Shown one piece after another: positions 8,538 through 16,358 of a DNA stretch of 64,000 nt. Each line of letters opens with the position of its first letter. Position 1 is the stretch's first letter. Made by a program: the position numbers and the translations under genes. The stretch is from Bacteroidota bacterium (GTDB lineage Bacteria; Bacteroidota; Bacteroidia; J057; JADKCL01). The stretch covers positions 135,748 through 199,747 of the forward strand of contig JADKCL010000016.1 of the NCBI GenBank assembly GCA_016718825.1, in the 5' to 3' direction. The notes below the pieces were generated by a model. That model did not search any database. It saw only the letters and a program-made list of their open reading frames with translations, and was not told where the DNA came from.

Positions 8538-10523
8538 TCAAAAGTTGGTGTGCATCAATTTTCTCACCATATCGCCTTTGGCGGTATGGATTTTGAGAAG
8601 ATAGATGCCGGCTGGCAATGAACCCGGCTCCAAACGGATAGGGTTGCTTCCTTGCGCATAAACCTCATTGGCATAGACAATCCTGCCTTTGATGTCGACG
8701 AGGTGCACAACAAACTTGCCGTAAGTTGAAATTGTTGGCTTCAATTGGATATAATCACCAAATGGATTGGGACCAACCGTAAACGGGTCACGTTCGATTG
8801 CGCCCGCGACGCTGATGACAAGGCTCACGGTAACATTGGCTGTGGTTGAACAGCCAAGGCTATCCGTCACAGTCACGCTGTAGGTGCCGGCAGCGAGGTT
8901 GGTGATGGTGGAGGTGGTTTCACCATTGCTCCATAAGTAGGAATATCCGCCGTTTCCTCCTGCGGGCGTTACGGTTGCAGATCCATCATTGCCTGCCATT
9001 TCCGGGGTGCTAGCAACGGTAGTTGTGAGCAAGGCGGGCTCCTCGACAACCACAACTTGACTAAGTACACAACCATCGGAGGACGTTACAGTGACACTGT
9101 AGCTGCCTGCGGATAAACCACTGAGATCTTCCGTGCTAGCGCCTGTACTCCACTGATAGGTGAAGGGGGCTTGGCCGCCTGCGATTGTCAAATCAATCGC
9201 CCCATCTTGGTCGCCATTGCAGGTCGGATCGGTTACGGAAGTGGTACCACTAGGTGCTCCGATATTGGAAACTCCTGTCGAGCCGATCATTTGACAACCA
9301 TTGGCATCGGTCACGGTGACATCGTAACTACCAGCGTTTAATCCTGTTGTTGTTGCAGAAGTCGCGGAACTGCTCCAAAGAAAAGTGTAGGGACCGACGC
9401 CGCCCGTGGGCGATACGGTTGCGCTTCCGTTGGATTGTCCGCAGTTGGCGGATTGGCTGGTGAATGCGAGACTGATTTGGCTGGGTTCATTCACGGTATA
9501 GGTAGCGGTCGACGTGCAGCCATTGATGTCGGTCACGGTTACCGTATATCCGCCGGCAGTGAGTCCGGAAATATCTTCTACCGTGGCCCCGTTGCTCCAT
9601 GCAAAAGTAAATGGTGCTGCGCCCGTTGGGGATAGGTTGATGGACCCGTCATTGCCCGCAAAGCATGAAGTCGAATTTGGCAATGAGCCGAGCGTCGGGG
9701 CTGCATTCACGACGATGTGATTCGGGAGAATCAGGGTATCTGATCCGGAAACATTGGAAACGATCAATGTCACGTCATAGGAACCTGGTGCTGCGTACAA
9801 AACATTGGGATTGGCAATGTTGGACGTACTTGGCACCCCTCCGGGAAAGAACCAAGCATAGCTGCTCGGGGAATTGGTACTTTGATCAGCAAAAACAACG
9901 GAAGTGGCTTCGCAGATATTGGTATCCGTCGTCGTGAAGAAAGCGATCGGCGCCGGCGGAGGTGTAGCGGTAATCGTGAAAGTTGTGCTATAGACCTTGT
10001 CTCCCGTGTCGCTGTTGTTGTCATTGGCGGCTAAACCGACAAGGAAAAACGTGATGGGACCGATATCGGTCGCAGGAGCTGTCCAGGTGAAGGACCAATT
10101 CTGCGTTCCATTCGCAGCACGATGGGAGACATACTTCCGCAGGAAACCCGTCACAGTTCCGGTTTGTGATGTCGTATTGGTTGCATTGGTCACCGTGAAT
10201 GTGCCAACGGTAGCCCCAACGCCTCCTGCCAATGCCGTGATTTGAAATCCGAATTGAACTTTGGTTGGATCGATCGTGGAAACTTGAATGGTATATTGCT
10301 GACCGGGAACGTATTGCGTTTCATTATTGCCAAAAACCATGGATACTGAACCGGTTCCAGCGGTTCCACCGTGGCATTGGATACACTTATTTTCGTTAGG
10401 AGCTCCAGTCTTGGAAGCGACCGGGCTGTTGGAGTTGCCGATCACTACCTTCATCCCTACGAGAAGCATCAAAAAACCCACACCCAAGGCCCCTGCTTTA
10501 TACAAGGCACGCGAATTACCCAT
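8538..10523 (-). CDS. Choice-of-anchor V / SprB-repeat / T9SS surface protein with CxxCH
   Basis: 661 residues from MGNSRALYKAG; the frame runs 18 codons further up but this start sits directly before the membrane/signal segment. After the hydrophobic N-terminus comes CIQCHGG, a c-type heme motif, then a reelin-like beta domain (QYVPGQQYTIQV ... FGFQITAL) that is the choice-of-anchor V domain. A PKD-type module (SYAWFFPGG ... GSYDVTLIVSN) follows, then four SprB repeats with the pattern PFTxxWSNGA ... GLxAGxYxVTVTDxxGC. The end is a type A sorting domain (GPNPFGDYIQL ... GIYLLKIHTAKG). SprB repeats are known from the mobile adhesin of gliding Flavobacterium; adhesion is inferred. The single heme site at the N-terminus is typical of choice-of-anchor V proteins, role unknown. 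Confidence 0.9.
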   Translation of the reverse strand: MGNSRALYKAGALGVGFLMLLVGMKVVIGNSNSPVASKTGAPNENKCIQCHGGTAGTGSVSMVFGNNETQYVPGQQYTIQVSTIDPTKVQFGFQITALAGGVGATVGTFTVTNATNTTSQTGTVTGFLRKYVSHRAANGTQNWSFTWTAPATDIGPITFFLVGLAANDNNSDTGDKVYSTTFTITATPPPAPIAFFTTTDTNICEATSVVFADQSTNSPSSYAWFFPGGVPSTSNIANPNVLYAAPGSYDVTLIVSNVSGSDTLILPNHIVVNAAPTLGSLPNSTSCFAGNDGSINLSPTGAAPFTFAWSNGATVEDISGLTAGGYTVTVTDINGCTSTATYTVNEPSQISLAFTSQSANCGQSNGSATVSPTGGVGPYTFLWSSSATSATTTGLNAGSYDVTVTDANGCQMIGSTGVSNIGAPSGTTSVTDPTCNGDQDGAIDLTIAGGQAPFTYQWSTGASTEDLSGLSAGSYSVTVTSSDGCVLSQVVVVEEPALLTTTVASTPEMAGNDGSATVTPAGGNGGYSYLWSNGETTSTITNLAAGTYSVTVTDSLGCSTTANVTVSLVISVAGAIERDPFTVGPNPFGDYIQLKPTISTYGKFVVHLVDIKGRIVYANEVYAQGSNPIRLEPGSLPAGIYLLKIHTAKGDMVRKLMHTNF

Positions 10524-10646
10524 ACTATTACCTATTCGATATTCAATACAACTTCCGAGAACGTATCCCTCATGCAATTCGGGATACTATCCTTTTAAAC
10601 GTCGAGCCGCTGTAATTGTTATCATTTCCAGCGAATGACCTCCATG

Positions 10647-10654
10647 CAAAGATA
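10647..10654 (-). promoter_or_regulatory. Candidate -7 box for the SprB-repeat gene
   Basis: TATCTTTG on the minus strand, an exact TAnnTTTG match, about 125 nt upstream of the start codon. No clear -33 TTTG at the expected distance. Confidence 0.35.
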
Positions 10655-10740
10655 TGGAAATTCGCGGAAATACATGTAGCTACAATAAATATATAAATGA
10701 TTGAAATACAGATATTTGAAAACTTTTCGAACCAACATAT

Positions 10741-12054
10741 TTAAGGTTCCATTGCAACTGCAAAAACTGTTTCTGAAGCATGGATTCGTTCTTGCCTACG
10801 AAGGGTAAACATGGCAAGCACTAGAATGAGCGGATCCATGACCATGCGGTACCTCCCATCGGCCCATACAGCGGAGGAGACCAAAAGCATCACGATCAAT
10901 GCCCCAAAAACCAGCCCTTCTGCCCCAGCCCATTCCCTTCGTCTGATCACAGCAAGCGCCATGCCCGTCAAGATCAAGGCATTACAAATCAGCTGTAATC
11001 CCGCCGCGAGCATAGCCATTCCTGCCGAATGCGTCAATTCCATGGCCCAACCATAACCGAGCCCTTTGAACATTTGCCAAATGGTCCAGACTTCAAATCG
11101 AAACGCATCCCACGGGTGCTTTAGAAAAAAATCAACGGTCAGACCTGTCATTCCCGGGGCAAGCATTTCTGTTTCATGCGTTTGTTTGCCTTGAGGATAG
11201 CTTCTCAGATCCGTCAAAGGCATGTTTTGGGCCGAAACGCTATCGCCGGCCATGTAGAACGAATGTTCGTGAAGCTCCTTTCCCGTACGCCATGCCTCCA
11301 AACCACCGAGACGGCCGTGCAACATCCCCATTTCACCCATCGTGCTGAATGCTAACCGACCTGAAAGCTGCTGATTTCGCCACATCCACGGACCTACGAG
11401 CAAAATTGGAAGTATCAATGCAGCAAGCAATTGTGGCACCCTTTGTTGCTGAAGTCGAAAGCTTTTTACCATTGCCAACGGCGCTGCAATGACGAGCAAT
11501 GGCAATGCAACAGGCCGCAAAAAACTGGCGATGCTGAGCATCGTCAAGGCGACGGTCAGCATCCCAAGGCCTGCACCCTTCCAAAATCTCAAATAGGCCC
11601 AAACCGCGACGAGCAAGCAAAAAACAAAAGGTACTTCGCTCAGAATATAGCTCGCAAAAATCACCGGATAGGGCTGCATCAGATAGAGCTTTGCGCCCGA
11701 AGCCGCGATTTTGGGGCCGTAGAGATCCAATCCAATTCGGTAAATCAGCCAGGCAGCGGCAAGCACCATCAAATGCTGCAGGAGCAAAATCCAAAAGGGT
11801 GACCTTCCCAGCAAAACCAGAAAAACGGGATATCCAGGCGTTCTTTGCAAGTCTTCAACAAGTGGTTCCGAAAAACTTTGGCTGAATTCGCCAGAAACCG
11901 TCAGATTTTCAGCAATCGTCAGATATTGAATGGAATCGTCGGTCAAGTAGGATCGTTGCACCAACGCTGCCGAAAAAAAATAGATGTGCATGGCTGCCAC
12001 GAAGCAGGTCAAAACGGTGGTGCTCCACCCGTATTTTTTCCACGGCAATTGCAT
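10741..12054 (-). CDS. GT39-like polytopic membrane glycosyltransferase
   Basis: 437 residues with about ten hydrophobic segments. The first extracytoplasmic loop has YLTDDSIQYLTIAENL and later RTPGYPVFLVLL, the acidic pair and RTPGYP pattern seen in ArnT/PMT-like GT-C enzymes that use polyprenyl-phosphate sugars. A soluble loop lies between about residues 225 and 300, before the C-terminal membrane segments. The likely role is transfer of a sugar to a lipid or protein at the periplasmic face; donor and acceptor cannot be told. It stands between the SprB-repeat gene and an SDR on the same strand. Confidence 0.7.
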   Translation of the reverse strand: MQLPWKKYGWSTTVLTCFVAAMHIYFFSAALVQRSYLTDDSIQYLTIAENLTVSGEFSQSFSEPLVEDLQRTPGYPVFLVLLGRSPFWILLLQHLMVLAAAWLIYRIGLDLYGPKIAASGAKLYLMQPYPVIFASYILSEVPFVFCLLVAVWAYLRFWKGAGLGMLTVALTMLSIASFLRPVALPLLVIAAPLAMVKSFRLQQQRVPQLLAALILPILLVGPWMWRNQQLSGRLAFSTMGEMGMLHGRLGGLEAWRTGKELHEHSFYMAGDSVSAQNMPLTDLRSYPQGKQTHETEMLAPGMTGLTVDFFLKHPWDAFRFEVWTIWQMFKGLGYGWAMELTHSAGMAMLAAGLQLICNALILTGMALAVIRRREWAGAEGLVFGALIVMLLVSSAVWADGRYRMVMDPLILVLAMFTLRRQERIHASETVFAVAMEP

Positions 12055-12134
12055 TCAACGGACTTGGAAGCAAGTTAGCAGCCATGCGCATACTTTCAAA
12101 TGTCGGTGCGCGGAAAGCAACAATGGAAACGCTT

Positions 12135-12941
12135 CTATTTCAATGGCGAATCGGGCTCCTTGGCGAAATGGTTGTAAACCATTTTGTCCATGAATTTGGG
12201 GAACCACTTGTTCATGAATACAGTAAGCCTTCCTTGGCCGGTCAAGACAAGGGTACGCTTACGACGGGTGACAGCCCGGTAAATGTGCGCTGCGACCTCC
12301 TCTGCAGACATCAGCTTGTCTTCGTTGAGCGGTGTTTCAGATTGCTGTGAACCATCGCCTTTCAAGGCAACCTTGCGAATGTTGCTCTCTGTAAAGCCGG
12401 GACATGCCAACAGGACATGAACATTTTTCTTGAGCAGCTCGGTGCGCAGGGCCTCCAAAAATCCATGCATCGCAAATTTGGATGCACTATAACCCGTCCG
12501 GCCCGGCAAACCCCTGAAGCCGGCGATGGATGAAATCCCGACAATCGAACCTTGGTTCTTCACAATCTGATCGATCGCCGCCCGTGTACAATAAACTGTA
12601 CCGAAGAAATTCACCTGCATGACCCGCTCGATCACCTCGACATCCAGGTCTTGAAACAAGGCGCGCATGGAAATTCCAGCATTGTTGATGAGGATGTCAA
12701 CCTTCCCGTAGATCTTGAGGGTTTCCGATATAAATCTTTCACAATCTGACTGTTGCGTCACATCCAGACTTGCCCAGTTAGCGGTGCCGCCAGCCTTCCG
12801 GATCTCCTCTCCGACCTCTGCCAATTGTGCGATGCTGCGCGCTCCCAACATGACCCGACTGCCTTCCTTGGCAAACTTCAGCGCAAGCGCCCGGCCAATG
12901 CCACTTGATGCTCCGGTGATGAGTACAACTTTGTCTTTCAC
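12135..12941 (-). CDS. SDR-family NAD(P)-dependent oxidoreductase
   Basis: About 268 residues from a GTG start giving VKDKVVLITGAS; the frame is open to 13010 but the extra 23 residues are not family-like. Classical SDR signatures: TGASSGIG cofactor motif at the N-terminus, NNAGIS in the centre, GISSIAG strand with the catalytic Ser, and YSASK with the catalytic Tyr and Lys. The C-terminal part (EEVAAHIYRAVTRRKR) matches the SDR group of short-chain dehydrogenases with a basic, amphipathic tail near a membrane. Substrate unknown. It is divergent from the WYL regulator, which may control it. Confidence 0.9.
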   Translation of the reverse strand: MKDKVVLITGASSGIGRALALKFAKEGSRVMLGARSIAQLAEVGEEIRKAGGTANWASLDVTQQSDCERFISETLKIYGKVDILINNAGISMRALFQDLDVEVIERVMQVNFFGTVYCTRAAIDQIVKNQGSIVGISSIAGFRGLPGRTGYSASKFAMHGFLEALRTELLKKNVHVLLACPGFTESNIRKVALKGDGSQQSETPLNEDKLMSAEEVAAHIYRAVTRRKRTLVLTGQGRLTVFMNKWFPKFMDKMVYNHFAKEPDSPLK

Positions 12942-13091
12942 AACGATCCTTTTGATTCGGCTCAAAATTAGGCAAATGCCATCTCCAACAAAATTTTGAA
13001 CAACAATCACCGCCCTAGCGGAAATCCTGGGCGTCGAATCCCTGTGAATCTTATTGCCATTCGCCCCAATTGCAGTAAATTCACCCTCGTA

Positions 13092-14009
13092 ATGGCTGAA
13101 GCAGACTACAAAGGCAAATTGCTACGCTTGTTTCGGGAGATCATGCTCCTGACAAAGTCTCCGTTTGGGCTGAGCATCAATGACTTGGTCGAAAAGCTTG
13201 GAGTGACTTATCGCACGGTCTACCGCGACTTGGAATTGCTGGAGCAGGTTGGCTTTTTTCCGGAGGAAATTTCGAAGGGGAAATATGTGATCCGTGGACT
13301 CGACAGCGAAGTGCAGAAGTTTGAGAAAAACCTGCAATTCTCCGCCGAAGAAGCTGGAATTCTTGCGCAGGCGCTTGCCTCGATTCCCGAAAGCAATCCG
13401 ATGAAAAAGGTGATTGCCGAGAAGATGTTGGCATTTTCGGGCATGGAGGATGTATTGAAGGTCATTGTCAAAAGTGACATCAGCCGCAACATGGAAAAGT
13501 TGGCGACGGCGATCCGTGAACGTCGGCAGGTGCGATTTCACAATTACCACAGTGCAAATTCGTCGAGCATCAAATCCAGGAGGGTTGAACCGTACGCGTT
13601 TTCCGCAGATGGTGTATTTGTGAAAGGTTTTGAGCATGGCCCAAACGTCACCAAGACCTACAAAATCGAGCGCATCGAAGAGGTTTCCTTGCTGGATGAA
13701 AACTGGAAGTTTGAGATTTTTCATGATACCGAAGTCAAGCCAGATATTTTCGGAATCAATGGTGGCGAATCGCAAACCGTGAAGTTGCGTTTGAGCATGC
13801 GCGCTGCGCACCTGCTACAGGAAGAATTTCCGCTGTCTGCACCACATATATATAAGGAGGATTACAAACACTACCTCTTTGAAGCCCATTGCAACAGCTT
13901 CATCGCCATTGGCAGGTTTATCTTGGGTTTGATCGATGAAATCGAGGTGCTGGAGCCGGCAGCTTTGATTGAGCATCTCAACGAACGAATCGCCAAAAGG
14001 CGGCTCTAG
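13092..14009 (+). CDS. HTH/WYL-domain transcriptional regulator
   Basis: 305 residues from MAEADYKGKLL; an upstream in-frame start exists but gives a non-family N-terminus. Residues 1-70 hold a winged helix-turn-helix of the HTH_11 type (LSINDLVEKLGVTYRTVYRDLELLEQVGF). The middle and C-terminal part form a WYL domain (VRFHNYHSANSSSIKSRRVEPYAF ... FVKGFEHGPNVTKTYKIERI), followed by a C-terminal alpha/beta extension. WYL proteins sense ligands, often nucleotides or nucleic-acid ends, and control stress, repair or defence genes. Its divergent neighbour is the SDR; the repeated palindromes from 14274 onward are also close, but a link is only a guess. Confidence 0.9.
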   Translation: MAEADYKGKLLRLFREIMLLTKSPFGLSINDLVEKLGVTYRTVYRDLELLEQVGFFPEEISKGKYVIRGLDSEVQKFEKNLQFSAEEAGILAQALASIPESNPMKKVIAEKMLAFSGMEDVLKVIVKSDISRNMEKLATAIRERRQVRFHNYHSANSSSIKSRRVEPYAFSADGVFVKGFEHGPNVTKTYKIERIEEVSLLDENWKFEIFHDTEVKPDIFGINGGESQTVKLRLSMRAAHLLQEEFPLSAPHIYKEDYKHYLFEAHCNSFIAIGRFILGLIDEIEVLEPAALIEHLNERIAKRRL

Positions 14010-14192
14010 CCGACATTTCTTTAGAGGTCTTGCATTCGTTTTATTTCCCAAATCTGGGTGAAGGCAGTCCCATGTCTAAGATTTTGCGCAACGGTGTGGA
14101 CGAATCCAATGCTTTGCGAATGAGAAATTCCCGGACAAAACTACCAAACGTAGCCTAAAGCCAAAATAAATTACAATCTTTTACTGATTCGC

Positions 14193-14223
14193 TTGACAAA
14201 TGCCAAAATTCAAGGTATATTTG
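14193..14223 (+). promoter_or_regulatory. Promoter of the first small Cys-rich gene
   Basis: TTG (14193-14195) and TATATTTG (14216-14223) are 20 nt apart and match the Bacteroidota -33/-7 consensus. The leader would be about 100 nt and includes the palindrome at 14274-14294 and a possible 27-codon leaderless peptide beginning at 14228. Confidence 0.65.
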
Positions 14224-14273
14224 AATCATGATCACTAAGAAAATTTTCAAGTTTCTCAAAAAAGGATCCGAGT

Positions 14274-14294
14274 TTTTGACACGAGATGTCAAAA
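14274..14294 (+). promoter_or_regulatory. Perfect palindrome TTTTGACA-N5-TGTCAAAA, site 1
   Basis: Two perfect 8-bp half-sites with spacer CGAGA, 40 nt upstream of the first small Cys-rich gene. The same element sits at the same place before its paralog and, slightly varied, at 16125. It may be a dimeric operator or a stem-loop in the mRNA leader. Confidence 0.6.
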
Positions 14295-14333
14295 GCGGCC
14301 CTGAGATTTGAATTATTAAAAAAGCGAAAGACA

Positions 14334-14555
14334 ATGGAAAAGAGATTCTACCCTACCCAGCCCTTGATCATCTGCACTTGCGGAAACCACTTGCTTGTGG
14401 CGCCAGGTTGCACCTGCGATGTATGTATGGGAGTTGCCGCCGAGCCTGCCGATGGGCAGACTGCCGGCAGCCAAGGAGAGCGTCGTGATCGCTTTGACAT
14501 GAGTTATTTCGAAGCACTTGAGCGGATGTTTGAGAGCTTTGATTTCGCCGCCTGA
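14334..14555 (+). CDS. Small Cys-rich (putative zinc-binding) protein, copy A
   Basis: 73 residues starting MEKRFYP; this start is kept in the paralog at 14913. The centre holds C14-x-C16-G-N and C26-x-C28-x2-C31, a five-Cys arrangement suited to a metal site such as Zn. The C-terminus (DMSYFEALERMFESFDFAA) is a conserved helix. No signal peptide; cytoplasmic. The protein family is not one I can name. It is about 70 percent identical by eye to copy B, with the largest differences in a linker (copy A has a few extra residues). The leader and palindrome are duplicated too, so the unit duplicated as a regulated gene. Confidence 0.7.
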   Translation: MEKRFYPTQPLIICTCGNHLLVAPGCTCDVCMGVAAEPADGQTAGSQGERRDRFDMSYFEALERMFESFDFAA

Positions 14556-14854
14556 GATGATTTTACAGCAATGATATATTTTTTCCATCCTACCCGTCCA
14601 ACCGCCTAGTTCAGGCATATTACAGCAGCAGTTTTTGAAGAATGGCCCCTTTCTCCCCGGAAGGGGCATTCTTTTTTGCTTCGCACTTCGAAATGTCATT
14701 GCCAACAAACTGACTGCGATAGAAGCCCAACTGCTTGGAAACATCTGCCATATCAGCCAAAATCCTCAGTGATCCTTCCAGAAGACCCGACGGATCAGCG
14801 ATTTTGGCTTCGATCACGTATATATTCTGTCGGCACTTCAATTTAAGCCAGAGT
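14556..14854. other. Spacer between the two Cys-rich genes
   Basis: About 300 bases. It holds the terminator at 14640-14677 and otherwise no convincing gene; a minus-strand frame of 97 codons overlaps the hairpin and the duplicated leader and is judged a shadow. Confidence 0.45.
14640..14677 (+). terminator. Rho-independent terminator after Cys-rich copy A
   Basis: GAATGGCCCCTT and AAGGGGCATTC pair with a single bulge and are followed by TTTTTT. It lies 85 nt after the stop codon. Confidence 0.8.
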
Positions 14855-14875
14855 TTTTGACACGAGATGTCAAAA
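14855..14875 (+). promoter_or_regulatory. Perfect palindrome TTTTGACA-N5-TGTCAAAA, site 2
   Basis: Identical to site 1 including the CGAGA spacer and flanking bases, 38 nt before the second Cys-rich gene. Here the frame through the palindrome lacks an ATG, so the conservation is of DNA or RNA structure and not of a peptide. Confidence 0.6.
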
Positions 14876-14912
14876 GCCGCATTGACCTTTGAATTATTAA
14901 AAGCAAAAGACA

Positions 14913-15131
14913 ATGGAAAAGAGAATGTACGCTGCCTTGCCCCAGATCATCTGCACTTGCGGAAACCAATTGTTGGTCACACCCGGTTGTGCATGCGACG
15001 TTTGCATGGGGATTGCTGCCGATCCTTCCGAAATGCCGATTGTTGCCGCCTCCGAACGGAAAGATCAATATGACATGAGCTATTTTGAAGCCTTGGAGCG
15101 CATGTTTGAGAGCTTCGAATTCGCAGCCTGA
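14913..15131 (+). CDS. Small Cys-rich (putative zinc-binding) protein, copy B
   Basis: 72 residues, MEKRMYAALPQ start. It keeps all five Cys (CTCGNQLLVTPGCACDVC) and the C-terminal helix DMSYFEALERMFESFEFAA almost unchanged from copy A, while the linker differs. Purifying selection on the metal site and helix is inferred from this pattern. Function unknown; the regulated tandem arrangement suggests a stress or accessory role. Confidence 0.7.
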   Translation: MEKRMYAALPQIICTCGNQLLVTPGCACDVCMGIAADPSEMPIVAASERKDQYDMSYFEALERMFESFEFAA

Positions 15132-15189
15132 TCAAGAACCCCCTCGAATTATTGAATACGGGACCAACTCCCCACAACTATGAAAAGAC

Positions 15190-15218
15190 AATGGCCCTTC
15201 CGACTGAGAAGGGCCATT
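15190..15218. terminator. Hairpin between convergent genes
   Basis: AATGGCCCTTC pairs perfectly with GAAGGGCCATT across a 7-nt loop, with CTATTTTC on the plus side. It likely ends copy B and may also serve the convergent lipoprotein gene. Confidence 0.65.
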
Positions 15219-15246
15219 CTATTTTCAGCAGAAACACGAATCGCGC

Positions 15247-16036
15247 TTATTCAGCCTCTTCCATTTCTGACTTGGTCATGATCACTTCCCAATTCCCTTT
15301 GTCGTCCTTGCCCAATTTGAGGACTTTTTCATCCTTTTTGCCTTCCTCGGTATAGTAGGCCTTGGCAAAATCTCCGTCTTCCTCCACGCGTTTGATCTCT
15401 TTCTTCACCTCCGACTTTTTGTCGTCGTCGAGTGCAGCCATCGATTTCTGATACTCCAGCATATCGCTGGTGCTTTGGGAACCGTAACGCATCGCAGCGT
15501 CGTAATTCCCGAATTCCAACGCTTTCATGAAAGCTTCAGCCGTTTGTTGGGCTGATTTACCTTCGCGGTAGGCCTCATATTTGATCGCGGGAACCACCTT
15601 TTCTTCCGAATCTGTGCCGTCCACCGCGTTGTCAGGTTCGTCGGTATCCGTTTTGGTGCCTCCTCCGAAATCCGTTTTACTCATCACGACGACCCATTTG
15701 CCTTCGTCTTCGCGCAATTGCAGCACTTTGCCTGTTTCATCCCCCTGATCATAGATCACCGTCGCATAATTCCCGTCTTCCTTGACATCCTTGATTTCAA
15801 ACTCCTCCTTCATCGGATTTGCGCCGAGATTGGACATTTTCGACCATCGTCAAGTTTTGTGCGGTACCCTCTGAACAAAAGGTCTTGGCCTTTTCAAAAT
15901 CGCCAAACTGCATGGCTTTCAAAAAGGCTTCGGCTGTCTCCTTGGGGCCTTTTTTCTGTGGATCGCTGCTGCAACCATTCAAAACGAGCACCAGCATTGG
16001 CAAAAGGAAAACGGCAAATTTGAGTCGTGCGTACAT
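15247..16036 (-). CDS. Two-domain DUF4878-like lipoprotein, one-base frameshift
   Basis: Frame 1 from 16036 (MYARLKFAVF) has a lipoprotein signal peptide with lipobox LNGC, then the DUF4878-type motif ETAEAFLKAMQFGDFEKAKTFCSEG. Frame 2 from about 15840 (KMSNLGANPM) completes that NTF2-like domain (KEEFEIKDVKEDGNYATVIYDQ ... GKWVVVMSK), then a linker rich in D, T and E and a second domain of the same kind (QTAEAFMKALEFGNYDAAMRYGS ... GNWEVIMTKSEM). Removing one base near 15841 joins the two into about 262 residues. DUF4878 proteins are lipoproteins of unknown function with the NTF2/lumazine-binding-like fold. Domain layout suggests internal duplication. It is a diverged relative of the three tandem lipoproteins at 17.3-19.4 kb. 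Indel could be a sequencing error. Confidence 0.75.
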
Positions 16037-16124
16037 CACAAGAGGAATTGGGGTGAATCGAGGGCATCCAACGTTGAATACCAAGCACAAAAATAATGGA
16101 AACACAGAAAAAACGACCATGATC

Positions 16125-16143
16125 TTTGACATGAGATGTCAAA
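16125..16143. promoter_or_regulatory. Palindrome TTTGACA-N5-TGTCAAA, site 3
   Basis: Same half-sites as sites 1 and 2 with spacer TGAGA. It lies about 90 nt upstream of the minus-strand DUF4878 doublet and upstream of the orphan terminator on the plus strand. Confidence 0.5.
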
Positions 16144-16267
16144 AAGCCCATGCTATTTTGGAGAAAAGAAGGTAGTCGTTCCCGCCCTCAAGGCTACGAA
16201 CGTTCACCTTAAGTATCCTGAAGGAATCTAAATATTGTTTTGCTCGTTTCAAATGGTTCTGTTTTCA

Positions 16268-16300
16268 GCGGGTTCCCTTTTCGGGAGCCCGCATTTTTTT
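16268..16300 (+). terminator. Strong terminator without an upstream gene
   Basis: GCGGGTTCCC and GGGAGCCCGC form a 10-bp stem (one G-T pair) with a 5-nt loop, then A and eight or nine T. No plus-strand gene precedes it, so it may end a small RNA starting near the palindrome. Confidence 0.75.
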
Positions 16301-16337
16301 TCAAAACACTGCCTTCCGACATTCCCCTTAGCTGCCT

Positions 16338-16345
16338 TATCTTTG
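16338..16345 (+). promoter_or_regulatory. -7 box of the YiiX-like gene
   Basis: TATCTTTG, exact TAnnTTTG, 13 nt before the start codon. This implies a very short or missing leader. Confidence 0.5.
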
Positions 16346-16358
16346 CACCTGAAAGACT

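Larger units (their letters stand above)
16037..16358. other. Intergenic stretch with palindrome and orphan terminator
   Basis: About 320 bases between divergently transcribed genes. It holds the third palindrome (16125-16143), a strong terminator (16268-16300) with no plus-strand gene before it, and the promoter of the YiiX-like gene. The 16144-16300 part could be a short noncoding transcript. Confidence 0.45.

Noticed and set aside
14274..14294. Palindrome as a transposon end or attachment site
   Set aside because: No transposase, target-site duplication or integrase is seen near any copy.
14620..14913. 97-codon minus-strand frame between the Cys-rich genes
   Set aside because: It overlaps the terminator and is antisense to the duplicated leader, so its N-terminus is a shadow of the repeat; no family resemblance.
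16150..16260. tRNA or riboswitch in the gap before the orphan terminator
   Set aside because: No cloverleaf arms or known riboswitch core could be traced by eye.
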